Source of the DNA: RPQK01 sp041946865
Lineage (GTDB): Bacteria > Acidobacteriota > UBA6911 > RPQK01
NCBI GenBank assembly: GCA_041946865.1
Contig: JBHGBF010000005.1
Location: 1-50,103 of the forward strand
Direction: 5' to 3'
DNA: 50,103 nt
The notes beneath the pieces were generated by a model. It saw only the letters and a program-made list of their open reading frames with translations. It ran no database searches and was not told the origin of the DNA. The first letter of the stretch is position 1. Every line of letters starts with the position of its first letter. The translations under genes and the position numbers were made by a program. Positions 41,229-50,040 of this stretch are shown piece by piece.

Positions 41229-43355
41229 ATGAACCCGAGGGCAAGACAAGTGATGATCGCGGTCCTCCTCATGCTGGTCGTTTTTTCGATTTTTCCAGGC
41301 ACACCGCCACGCAAGTACCGGGACTGGGCCGTTTACGGAGGCGGGCCGGAGAGTATTCGCTATTCCGATCTGGACCAGATCAACCGTGACAACGTCTGCA
41401 ATCTTGGGCTCGCCTGGAGCTATGACACCAAGGACACCTTTGAAGGCTCTGAAATGCAGTGCAACCCGATCGTGATAAACGGGGTGCTTTATGCGACGAG
41501 CCCCAGGCTGCGGATCATTGCGCTCGATGCGGCCAGTGGGAAGCTGCTCTGGACCTTTGATCCGCACGAGGGGAAAGAAGTCAAAAGCCGGACGCGGGTG
41601 CGCGGCCTGACTCACTCGAACGGGCGGCTCTACTTTGCGGCGCGCCACCTGCTCTATTGTCTGGACAGCAAGACCGGAAAACCAGTCAGAGAGTTCGGCT
41701 CCAAGGGCCGGATCGATCTCCGTGAGGGACTGGGACGCGACCCGCAGACACTGAGCGTGTCCGCCAACACGCCCGGAATCGTCTACAAGGGCCTTCTGAT
41801 CATGGGCAGCCTGACCGCCGAGGATCTCCCGGCCGCACCGGGCGACATCCGGGCGTATGACCTGCGCACCGGTCAACTGCGCTGGGCCTTCCATACGATT
41901 CCGCACCCGGGCGAGCCGGGGTATGAAACCTGGCCTCCCGACGCGTGGAAATACATTGGAGGCGCGAACAGCTGGAGCGGCATGAGCCTTGACGAGAAGC
42001 GCGGCCTCGTCTTTGCGGGGACCGGGTCAGCCGCCTTTGATTTCTACGGCGCCAACCGGCCTGGCGACAACCTGTACGCCAACTGCGTGCTCGCCCTGGA
42101 CGCGAACACAGGCAAGAGAGTGTGGCATTTCCAGACGGTCCGTCACGACATCTGGGACCGCGACCTGCCCGCCCCTCCGAGCCTCGTCACCGTGCGACGG
42201 AACGGACAGACCATTGACGCAGTCGCGCAGATCACCAAATCGGGCTTTGTCTATCTCCTGGAACGCGAAACCGGAAAGCCTGTCTTTCCCGTGGAGTACC
42301 GCGATGTCCCCTGCTCCGATGTGGAAGGAGAGGTGACCGCGCCCAAGCAGCCTTTTCCGCTTCAGCCTCCGCCGTTTGTGCGGCAGCGTTTTACCGAGGA
42401 GATCGTCACCCGTCGGACACCCGAAGCCCGCCGATACGTCCTCGACAAGCTGAGCAGGCTGCGCAACCGCGGCCCTTTTGATCCGCCCAGCCGGCAGGGC
42501 ACGATCCTGTTTCCCGGTATGGATGGCGGAGGCGAGTGGGGCGGCGCAGCTTTCGATCCCCACACCGGCCTGCTTTACGTAAATGCCAACGAAATGGTGT
42601 GGATTGTCAAACTGATCGAGCGGGCAAAGACCACCGGGCGAATGACGGTTCGAGAGCTCTATCTGAATGAATGCGCCAGCTGTCACCAGGAGAATCTGCG
42701 CGGCACTCCTCCGGAGTTTCCCTCACTCGTCGACCTGGAAAGGCGCCGTTCTGAACCCCAGATCGCCGCAGTCATCAAGAAAGGCGCCGGCCGGATGCCG
42801 GGTTTCACGGACCTGCCGGACCAGGCAGTCGATGCCCTGACAGACTATCTCATCACGGGAGACGGCTCAGAGGGAGTTACGGTCGGTCAGACAGCTTCGC
42901 CGATCGACCTGAATTACCGCCTGGATGGCTATATCCGGTTTACCGACCCGGATGGCTATCCGGCTGTTGAGCCCCCTTGGGGAACGCTCACGGCCATCGA
43001 CCTCAACAAAGGCACGATTGCCTGGCAGATTCCCCTCGGGGAAATTCCCGAACTGGCCGCGCAAGGAATGAAAAACACCGGAAGCGAGAACTATGGTGGA
43101 CCGGTCGTGACAGCCGGCGGTTTGATTTTCATCGGGGCCACAAACTATGACCGCAAGTTCCGGGCTTTGGACAAGGCAACCGGCGAGCTGCTCTGGGAGG
43201 CGGAATTGCCCGCCGCCGGAAACGCCACTCCGTCCGTCTACGAGGTAAACGGACGCCAGTTCGTGGTCATCGCCGCCGGCGGTGGGAAATGGGGCAACCG
43301 ATCAGGAGGAAGCTACCACGCCTTCGCCCTGCCCCCCGGGCAGGAGCGATTCTAA
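41229..43355 (+). CDS. PQQ-dependent dehydrogenase with inserted cytochrome c domain
   Basis: A 708-residue periplasmic enzyme. An N-terminal hydrophobic segment (VMIAVLLMLVVFSIF) exports or anchors it. The eight-bladed propeller has the blade repeats LDAASGKLLWTFD, LDANTGKRVWHFQ and LDKATGELLWEAE; VRHDIWDRDLPAPPSLV is the conserved motif near the PQQ site. A cytochrome c domain is inserted before the last blades: CASCH at 482-486, axial Met in GRMPGF. Substrate probably a sugar or alcohol. Start ATG at 41229 (GGGGG upstream). The divergent Tat-Gfo gene suggests a shared periplasmic pathway. Confidence 0.9.
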   Translation: MNPRARQVMIAVLLMLVVFSIFPGTPPRKYRDWAVYGGGPESIRYSDLDQINRDNVCNLGLAWSYDTKDTFEGSEMQCNPIVINGVLYATSPRLRIIALDAASGKLLWTFDPHEGKEVKSRTRVRGLTHSNGRLYFAARHLLYCLDSKTGKPVREFGSKGRIDLREGLGRDPQTLSVSANTPGIVYKGLLIMGSLTAEDLPAAPGDIRAYDLRTGQLRWAFHTIPHPGEPGYETWPPDAWKYIGGANSWSGMSLDEKRGLVFAGTGSAAFDFYGANRPGDNLYANCVLALDANTGKRVWHFQTVRHDIWDRDLPAPPSLVTVRRNGQTIDAVAQITKSGFVYLLERETGKPVFPVEYRDVPCSDVEGEVTAPKQPFPLQPPPFVRQRFTEEIVTRRTPEARRYVLDKLSRLRNRGPFDPPSRQGTILFPGMDGGGEWGGAAFDPHTGLLYVNANEMVWIVKLIERAKTTGRMTVRELYLNECASCHQENLRGTPPEFPSLVDLERRRSEPQIAAVIKKGAGRMPGFTDLPDQAVDALTDYLITGDGSEGVTVGQTASPIDLNYRLDGYIRFTDPDGYPAVEPPWGTLTAIDLNKGTIAWQIPLGEIPELAAQGMKNTGSENYGGPVVTAGGLIFIGATNYDRKFRALDKATGELLWEAELPAAGNATPSVYEVNGRQFVVIAAGGGKWGNRSGGSYHAFALPPGQERF

Positions 43356-43382
43356 CAGAGCCGCGCGCCGGGTAATGCCTAC

Positions 43383-43450
43383 ATTCTGTTTGTAGTTCCG
43401 CCTCCTATGAGGGCCTTTGTGAACAGCATGCGACGAACAAACAGAACGAG
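43383..43450. repeat. Palindromic repeat family C, diverged inverted pair
   Basis: CTGTTTGTAGTTCCGCC at the left and ACAAACAG at the right form an imperfect inverted pair in the gap between two convergent genes. The upstream AATGCCT matches the outer end of the large copy at 22277. Confidence 0.65.
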
Positions 43451-43464
43451 GCGCCTGCCGGCTT

Positions 43465-45138
43465 TTAGATCCTGCCAGACCTCAGGATGGCAATCACCAG
43501 CCACAATCCGAGCAGGCCGGCAATCACGTATCCGGCCAGGCCGAGGGCCGGGATGCCGAGGACTTCCGGACCCTGCCGCAAATGGACAATCAGCGAGGAA
43601 CCGATGATCAGGGCCGCGACGATCATGGCAAACGCCAACCGATTCGAAGACCGATCGATCTCCAGGATCAGCCGAGGCAGTCCTTCGTGATGGAGGGATA
43701 CGAGCAACTCGCCCTTCTTCAGCTTGGCGGCAATGTCCTCAACGTGGGACGGCAGGGCACTCAGCAAGTCCCGGTACTGCCGCCAGGTTCTCAGCAACTT
43801 ACGAGCCGATTTCCGCGGGTCGACCTTCCCGACCAGAAACGAGCGCACAAAAGGCGCAGCTTCGTCGACAATACTGAACTCGGGATCCAGAGCCTGGCCG
43901 ACACCGGATGCCACGGCCAGCATGCGGCCGAGCAGAGCGAGGTTCATCGGCAAGATAATCCGATGGCGCCGGATCATCTCGAGAAGGCTGCCGATCACTG
44001 CCTGCATGTTCAGCCTCTGAAGCGGCAGCCCGTAGTAGCGGTCGATGAGCTCCTCGATATCGAATCGCAGCAGTCCCTGGTCAACGTCTTCGTTCAGGAG
44101 GTTCAGGTTCCTGAAAACCTGGAGCACGGTATCCGCGTCTCGATCGATGATCGAGGTGAGCAGGAGGCCGAGTTGATCGGCAGTCTCGTCATCGAGCCGG
44201 CCAACGATCCCGAAATCCACGGTGGCGATGGCGTTGTTCTCGATGACAAAGAAGTTACCCGGATGAGGGTCGGCGTGAAAGAGCCGGTACTCAAAGACCT
44301 CTTTCAGTATGGCCCGCGCTCCGTTGCGCGCCACTTCCCGTCGATCAAAGCCGCGCGCCTCCAAGTCGGCCACGTTCGTGACCTTGACGCCGTCCACCCA
44401 ATCGGTGGTGAGGACTCGGGCCGAGGTAAACTGCCAATGGACCTGGGGAATAAAGCGAGTGGGATCATCCTTGAAATTACGCCTGAACCTCTCCATGGAC
44501 TGAGCCTCGGCGAGGAAGTCAAGCTCACGCCGGATGGTCCTTCCAAACTGTTCGACGATCTCGCCCGGCTGGAGCCAGCGCAGCTCGGGAATGTGCCTCT
44601 CGATCAGGCGGGCAAGGTCGGCGAGGATGTGAAGATCGGTCTCGATCAGGCGCTGAATGCCGGGACGCTGGACCTTGACGGCCACCCGGGCGCCCGAACG
44701 AATGCGGGCCCGGTGGACCTGGGCAATGGACCCGGATGCGAACGGGCTCTTTTCGAACTCCTCGTACAACGCCTCGGGATCACCTTTCAGCTCTTCTTTC
44801 AGAACCGTGCGGACCTGGTCGTAGGAAAAGGGATCGACGTCATCCTGCAGTTTCTCAAGCTCCCGAATGTACCTCTCGGGCAGGATGTCCGGGCGGGTGC
44901 TCAGGAGCTGGCCGAACTTCACGAAGGTCGGTCCCAATTCAACGAGGGCCGTGCGGATACGTTGCGGCGTCGGCGAAACGGCTGGTTTCGCCTTGCCCTT
45001 AAGCCCACGCTTCAGCAGCGAGCTGAACCCGATCCGATCGGCGATGTCACCGAAGCCGTATTTTGCCAGCGTGAACGTGACCTGCCGGTAGCGTTTGAGA
45101 CGCCGGTACGTTCGGACTGCGCTAAGCGGTTGGATCAT
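43465..45138 (-). CDS. UbiB/AarF/ABC1-family atypical kinase
   Basis: A 557-residue membrane-associated protein. Family marks: KFGQLLSTRPDILPERYIRE (KxGQ motif), the Ala/Gly-rich loop FASGSIAQVHRARI, VAVKVQRPGI with the ATP lysine, LFHADPHPGNFFV (catalytic loop) and ATVDFGIVGRLDD (metal motif). Two C-terminal transmembrane helices (AFAMIVAALIIGSSLIVHL and GLAGYVIAGLLGLWLVIAIL) match the UbiB layout. UbiB proteins support quinone biosynthesis or lipid handling. ATG at 45138 overlaps the stop of a small upstream frame. Confidence 0.93.
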   Translation of the reverse strand: MIQPLSAVRTYRRLKRYRQVTFTLAKYGFGDIADRIGFSSLLKRGLKGKAKPAVSPTPQRIRTALVELGPTFVKFGQLLSTRPDILPERYIRELEKLQDDVDPFSYDQVRTVLKEELKGDPEALYEEFEKSPFASGSIAQVHRARIRSGARVAVKVQRPGIQRLIETDLHILADLARLIERHIPELRWLQPGEIVEQFGRTIRRELDFLAEAQSMERFRRNFKDDPTRFIPQVHWQFTSARVLTTDWVDGVKVTNVADLEARGFDRREVARNGARAILKEVFEYRLFHADPHPGNFFVIENNAIATVDFGIVGRLDDETADQLGLLLTSIIDRDADTVLQVFRNLNLLNEDVDQGLLRFDIEELIDRYYGLPLQRLNMQAVIGSLLEMIRRHRIILPMNLALLGRMLAVASGVGQALDPEFSIVDEAAPFVRSFLVGKVDPRKSARKLLRTWRQYRDLLSALPSHVEDIAAKLKKGELLVSLHHEGLPRLILEIDRSSNRLAFAMIVAALIIGSSLIVHLRQGPEVLGIPALGLAGYVIAGLLGLWLVIAILRSGRI

Positions 45139-45272
45139 TCCTGGCTGCCGTATGATGGCGGGAGTGAGCAGTGCTCGAGCTTTTCAACCCGTTTCAACAA
45201 CTCGTCAGACTGCCTTTTCCTGAAAAGATCAAACACGATCCAAGCCCCCTGGTCCACGTAAAACAGTAGCAC
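45135..45272 (-). CDS. Possible small protein coupled to the UbiB-family gene
   Basis: A 45-residue frame (GTG at 45272): VLLFYVDQGAWIVFDLFRKR, then a heptad-like DELLKRVEKLEH. Its stop overlaps the UbiB start as ATGA. A ribosome site is not evident. The hydrophobic start and the charged helix are plausible, but the frame may be chance. Confidence 0.3.
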   Translation of the reverse strand: MLLFYVDQGAWIVFDLFRKRQSDELLKRVEKLEHCSLPPSYGSQE

Positions 45273-45417
45273 ATCCGGGGGAGTGACGTCTCGGGAAGGG
45301 AGGCAGGAAACCTGTTCGCTTCTACAATCCTTTTGGTCCGGACGGACGCGGGAAGAGGCCCCGATTGTGTCAACCCCAGGCGGTACACGCAGGCCAGGTG
45401 GTCCGTGTGTGCAAGAG

Positions 45418-47484
45418 TTACGGGCCGACGCGCTGCAAGGCAGCTGCTCGGCGGATCTCGGCAACGAGCTTTTCGACCGGGCCGTCCTTGCTCAGGTAGG
45501 CGACGGCGCCCGCCTCACGCATGGCGGCGCCCATGTCATCCTCGGAGTACATCGACAGCGCGATGACCCGGGAGTCCGGCAGCTCGCGGCTCAAGCGCCG
45601 GGTCGATTCGACGCCATTCAGGCGCGGCATCGAGGCATCCATGACCACCACGTCGGGACGCAGGGAATGGGCGAGCTGCACGGCCTGCTCGCCGTCGGCT
45701 GCTTCTCCCACGACATCAAAGTCGGCGTGGTCGCGTAACAGGGCGCCGAGGCCTTCGCGGAGTATCTGCTGGTCATCCACCAGCAGCACCCGGATCCGCG
45801 GTTGGGACTGGCTTCGGTCCGGCCTCTGGTCGCGAGCGGCACGCGCAGGCGAAGGGGAGATGGAGGCCATGCGCGCCTGACCGCAAGGCACCACCAGGGA
45901 AACATGGGTCCCCATTCCGGGACGGCTGTCAAGCCGGACCGAACCTCCGAGCAGATCCAGGCGCTGGCGGATGCTGAAAAGCCCAAAGCCGCCGGTCGAG
46001 GCGGTTGCCTTGTCGGCTGCAAAGCCGCGACCCTCGTCCTTGACGCTCAACTCGATCACGCCTGAATCCAAACCCTGCAGGTGGAGGTAGGCACGGGACG
46101 CTCCGGAGTGCTTGACGACATTCAACAGCAGCTCTCTGGCCGCCTGAAACAGAAGCGTGCGCACCTCGGGCCGGTCAGGCTCGGCGTTCGCCCCCAGGTC
46201 CATGACGACCTTCAAGTCGTACTTTTCCTCAATCCACCGACTAAGCCATTCAAGCGCCGGACCCAGGCCTCCGTCATAAAGGATCGGCGGGCTCAACTGC
46301 GCCGTCAGCGAACGGGATTCCTGAATCGCCTGATGCAGCAACTCATCCAGGAGAGACACCTCTCGGAGCACCGTCGGATCGCTGGTCCGCCGGCTCACGA
46401 TAGCGGCACGCATCCGCGCCCCGACCAGAAACTGCTGCAAGTGATCATGGAGGATCTGGGCAAGACGGCGCCGCTCCCGTTCCTCCGCGTTGGTGAGTTC
46501 GGCCGCGAGCGCCTGCAACTGAGCAGCACGCTGGGTAGCTTCCGCTGTGCGCTGGGCGACTCGCGACTCCAGTTCCTGGTTGAGCCGGCGCAGTTCCTCA
46601 GCCCGGGCTCTCTCTCGTTGTTCGCTCTCCCGAAGGGCCTGCTCGGCCCTCTTTTGCTCGGTAATGTCCCGGATCAGCCCCCACATCCCGACCGGTTGCC
46701 CCCAGTCGTTCTTGAGGAGCCAGACGCGCTTGCTGATGGGGACAATTCTCCCGTCTTTTCGTATGTACTCCTTCTCGTACTCGTCGGAATAGCCCCGCTT
46801 GAGCACCTGCTCGCGGATGATTCGCTCCTGCATGGCATGCCAGCGTTTCGGAGTCAGCTGAAGATAGGTCATATTCCTCAGCTCCTCGAGGCCGCGGCCC
46901 AGCATTCGCTGCAGCGCGGGATTTGCGGCCGTAATGTAACCCGACATGTCGACCAGGATGATCCCTTCCCGGCTTGATTCAAAAAGGCGACGGTACGGCT
47001 CTTCGCCGCCCTGCGCCCCAGACGAAGATTCCTGCTCTACGGAGCCGCGCGTGATCACCCCGAAAAACCCGCACACCTGACCGGTCGAATCCCGATCGGG
47101 AGTGAAACAGGCGCCCGTCCAGCGGGGACCGACCGACGGGTCTGGGACTGGCTGTTCGAACGAGACTTCCTCACCGCGCAAAGCACGTTCCATGTAGAGC
47201 TTGATCACCTGCCAGGCGGCTTCGCCCAGAACCTCTCGAACCGGCCGGCCCCGAATCTCTTCCGGTTTCTGCCCGAACCACAGCTGGTGGTTCCCGTTCG
47301 CCAGCCGATAGCGAAACTGTGAGTCGACATAGAAGACCAGCAGCGACGCAGCATCGATCATCGGTCGCAACTGATGCTCCCAGACCTGTGCGGCCTCGTG
47401 GGCATTCGCAAGATCATCCTTTATCGAGCGATCAGGCAGGTTCTCTCCGGAACGGCCTTGACCGGGCACATTCGTTCTGGACAT
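45418..47484 (-). CDS. Hybrid sensor histidine kinase (two PAS, HisKA_3, receiver)
   Basis: A soluble 688-residue kinase. PAS 1 (about 40-145) and PAS 2 (160-275, FESSREGIILVDMSGYITAA, VGMWGLIRDITEQKRAE), then a coiled coil (285-340), a DHp region of the NarX/DegS type (ERRRLAQILHDHLQQFLVG, His346) and HATPase (ARELLLNVVKHSG, DEGRGFA, GGFGLFSIRQRLDLLGG). The C-terminal receiver (565-685) has VVVMDASMPRLNG with Asp616. NarX-type kinases normally pair with separate HTH regulators; here the receiver is fused and no HTH follows. ATG at 47484 behind GGAG. The receiver resembles that at 39137-39661. Confidence 0.92.
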   Translation of the reverse strand: MSRTNVPGQGRSGENLPDRSIKDDLANAHEAAQVWEHQLRPMIDAASLLVFYVDSQFRYRLANGNHQLWFGQKPEEIRGRPVREVLGEAAWQVIKLYMERALRGEEVSFEQPVPDPSVGPRWTGACFTPDRDSTGQVCGFFGVITRGSVEQESSSGAQGGEEPYRRLFESSREGIILVDMSGYITAANPALQRMLGRGLEELRNMTYLQLTPKRWHAMQERIIREQVLKRGYSDEYEKEYIRKDGRIVPISKRVWLLKNDWGQPVGMWGLIRDITEQKRAEQALRESEQRERARAEELRRLNQELESRVAQRTAEATQRAAQLQALAAELTNAEERERRRLAQILHDHLQQFLVGARMRAAIVSRRTSDPTVLREVSLLDELLHQAIQESRSLTAQLSPPILYDGGLGPALEWLSRWIEEKYDLKVVMDLGANAEPDRPEVRTLLFQAARELLLNVVKHSGASRAYLHLQGLDSGVIELSVKDEGRGFAADKATASTGGFGLFSIRQRLDLLGGSVRLDSRPGMGTHVSLVVPCGQARMASISPSPARAARDQRPDRSQSQPRIRVLLVDDQQILREGLGALLRDHADFDVVGEAADGEQAVQLAHSLRPDVVVMDASMPRLNGVESTRRLSRELPDSRVIALSMYSEDDMGAAMREAGAVAYLSKDGPVEKLVAEIRRAAALQRVGP

Positions 47485-47737
47485 GGTTAGACTCCAGGTC
47501 ACCACGAAAGCATGGCGACGCCCCGTCGGATTCCAGCCATCGAAAAGGGACGTGAGGTGAAGGGGCCGATGCCCTCGGGAACAACTTCCTAAAACTGAAG
47601 AATTCTTAAGATCAGTGTATCAAAACTCAGGCATGTGAGGACAGAACGGGGATGCTTGCAGACTCGCGGGTACAGTGGAGAGCCAGACGCCTGGAACTAC
47701 CCAGCCCACGGCGATCATTGCCGTCCGCCCAGTCCTG

Positions 47738-48505
47738 CTAGTCTTTAAGGAAAAGCGAGATCGTCATTGCAAGCCCGACCACGACAGCAATCCCGCGAAC
47801 GGCTTTTCGACCCAGTTTCTGCGCCAGAGTGGCGCCGCCATACCCTCCGCTGATTGCGCCCGCCGCCATGACTGCCGCATCTGTCCACGAGACAGCGCCG
47901 GCGGCTACAAAATAGACGGCGGCCACCCCGTTAATGCAAAAAGCGAAGAAATTCTTGAGACCGTTCATTTTGTAAATGTCAGTCAGATGGAGAAGGCCGA
48001 GAGCCGCCAGCATGAGGATGCCGATCCCCGCTCCGAAATAGCCGCCATAGACAGCGACCAGGAACTGAAAGAAAGCGGCGCCTGCCCACCACCAGGCCGA
48101 CTCGTGGTAAGCGCGATTGGAGAGGAGAAAACGCTGCAAGGGGTCCTGGAGAGCAAGCAGAACTGTAGCCGCAAGAATGAGGTACGGAACCAGATGCGAG
48201 AAAGTCTCACCGGGCGTCTTCAGCAGGAGAATCGCACCCACGAGGCCGCCGACTACGGAGGGCCCGGAGAGCAGCAGCAGCCATTTGCGGCTTCCGCCCA
48301 GGTGCCTTCGAAATCCCAGCATCCCGGCGACCGAACCCGGCCAAAGCGCCAGAGTATTGCTGGCGTTGGCCAGGATCGGGTCCCGGCCCAGCCAGACAAG
48401 TGTCGGAAAGGTCAGCAAGGTCCCTCCGCCCGCGACGGAGTTCACCATTCCCGCAAGAAGCCCTACGAGGAGGATGATCGGGTAGTCCCAGCCATGAGTC
48501 AGCAC
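47738..48505 (-). CDS. TauE/SafE-family anion permease
   Basis: A 255-residue inner-membrane protein with about eight hydrophobic helices and the internal repeat of the family: LLAGMVNSVAGGGTLLTFP in the first half, VAVYGGYFGAGIGILMLAAL in the second. Members move sulfite, sulfonates or other small anions; no sulfur genes are adjacent. GTG start at 48505. Confidence 0.92.
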   Translation of the reverse strand: MLTHGWDYPIILLVGLLAGMVNSVAGGGTLLTFPTLVWLGRDPILANASNTLALWPGSVAGMLGFRRHLGGSRKWLLLLSGPSVVGGLVGAILLLKTPGETFSHLVPYLILAATVLLALQDPLQRFLLSNRAYHESAWWWAGAAFFQFLVAVYGGYFGAGIGILMLAALGLLHLTDIYKMNGLKNFFAFCINGVAAVYFVAAGAVSWTDAAVMAAGAISGGYGGATLAQKLGRKAVRGIAVVVGLAMTISLFLKD

Positions 48506-48582
48506 CAGATAGAGACTAGCATGCTTCTAGGGGTTCTCGACAGAGTCACAAATTCCTATGCGGAGACATCCTATACAAGTCG

Positions 48583-49458
48583 TTACGGCCCAAATGCAAA
48601 CGTGATCCCACCCCAGATCGTGTCCGCATAAGAGGACGGCGGACCTGCTGTTCCACGGTACAGGTCGGGCAGGTTGACGAACTGGTAGTCGCGATACTTC
48701 CCGAGCAGCGAGCTATAGGTCAGGAAAAGCTTCGAGGTCCATCCTCGACCGATATCGAGAGGCAAATGGGCGGAAAACGAGACGTCGTGAAAGCCCGCTT
48801 CGTCAAAGTCATAGCAGTACTCCGCAAATCCGGCATTCGTGATACCTACCGTACCCGAAATGTCAACGGACTTCAGGCGCTTGCTTGACAGCGGGAAGGA
48901 GTGGCCGCCTGCCAGTTCGAGGTAAAGCCCGGCCTGACCCCGCTTACGGGTCTCATCGATGTCGACATTCAGGCGGACGGCTGGCGCCAGGGGAACGGAA
49001 TCAAGGCTCACGCCTCCGAACACCTCGGTCGTGGAGGGACACGAACCCAAGTTGTAAGGCAGGATGTAAGTGATAAGGCCGGCTTGCATGGAGACGTCCC
49101 CCAGTTCTCTGGCGTATGACAACGTCAGGTCGACCTCGGAGAACTTGCCTCGCAGCCCGCTTCCTCCTCCAGGGGGCGCAGCGGGATTGTCGCGCAGGTA
49201 AAAATCGTCCCCTTCTGAGACCGCCTGCAGGTCCAGCTTCCCCCACACGTTGGCCGCAAAGCCTTTGACGCTCAGAGTGCCGGAGGGCTGGAAGTTACAT
49301 CCGTCCGTCAGTCGTTGCCCGCGCCACACAAAGTTTGTGGCCAGCGTTGTCTCCATGGAGTAGGCGACAGCCGGCTCAGGATCCGGGGCCGGATCCTGAC
49401 CCAAGGCAAGCGAACCGGCAACTGAAAACGTGAAAATGAGGTTCCGGATTTTGGTCAT
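48583..49458 (-). CDS. Outer-membrane beta-barrel protein (TorF-like)
   Basis: A 291-residue protein with signal peptide (IRNLIFTFSVAGSLALGQ). The mature part begins AVAYSMETTLATNFVWRGQR, typical of the TorF/Gcw-type porin-like group (TSxYVWRG), continues with aromatic/Gly amphipathic strands and ends with TIWGGITFAFGP. The final aromatic is followed by Gly-Pro, which is unusual for BAM recognition. ATG at 49458. Confidence 0.78.
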   Translation of the reverse strand: MTKIRNLIFTFSVAGSLALGQDPAPDPEPAVAYSMETTLATNFVWRGQRLTDGCNFQPSGTLSVKGFAANVWGKLDLQAVSEGDDFYLRDNPAAPPGGGSGLRGKFSEVDLTLSYARELGDVSMQAGLITYILPYNLGSCPSTTEVFGGVSLDSVPLAPAVRLNVDIDETRKRGQAGLYLELAGGHSFPLSSKRLKSVDISGTVGITNAGFAEYCYDFDEAGFHDVSFSAHLPLDIGRGWTSKLFLTYSSLLGKYRDYQFVNLPDLYRGTAGPPSSYADTIWGGITFAFGP

Positions 49459-49589
49459 TCCCTCCCCCCGCAGGCGCCCTCACATTAGGACAACCCCGTT
49501 TTTTATGCAAGGGGCCGAACCAGATTGTGAGGACCTGTTGTCGCTTTCTTCGTAAAACTGTCATATCGGGACCTTCGAAGGAGGACGTC

Positions 49590-50040
49590 ATGAATCAGAT
49601 GCTCGCGCTAATCCTGCTGATCGCCGGCTGGACGCAACCGCAAACCCTCACCACGAACACCGCCTTGCCCGACACACCGGCCGGAAGGCTCGTTGCCGCG
49701 TATCGCGAAGCGTTCAGTGCCGGCGAGTCTCGAATGCGCGATTTCCTGGAAGGACTGTGACCAGGGAGAGCCGGCCGGGACAGCCGCCACCCCGAAGGCG
49801 ACCGATCAGGAATGGGTGAGGGCGGTCGAGCAGTATCTCACCCAGTCGGCGCGCCAGGATCGGTTCTCAGGCGCCGTCCTTCTGGCCCGGGGAGACACCG
49901 TGCTCTTGGAAAAGGCGTACGGCGTGGCGGATCAGGCGTTCAAGAGGCCGAACCGCACCGATACCCGCTTCAATCTCGGTTCGATCAACAAGATCTTCAC
50001 CAACATCGCCATTCACCAACTCGCCAGCCAAGGCAAGCGC
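49590..50040 (+). pseudogene. Serine hydrolase (class C beta-lactamase-like) remnant
   Basis: ATG 49590 begins a signal peptide (MLALILLIAGWTQPQ) and LPDTPAGRLVAAYREAFSAG, typical of the N-terminal part of serine hydrolases in this group, but the frame stops at 49760. Downstream in another frame (from about 49762) comes FSGAVLLARGDTVLLEKAYG, then FNLGSINKIFT, the SxxK active site, and IAIHQLASQGK. After about 50040 the similarity ends abruptly. This indicates an internal deletion with frameshift and a lost 3' part, which may also reflect an assembly edge. Confidence 0.7.
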
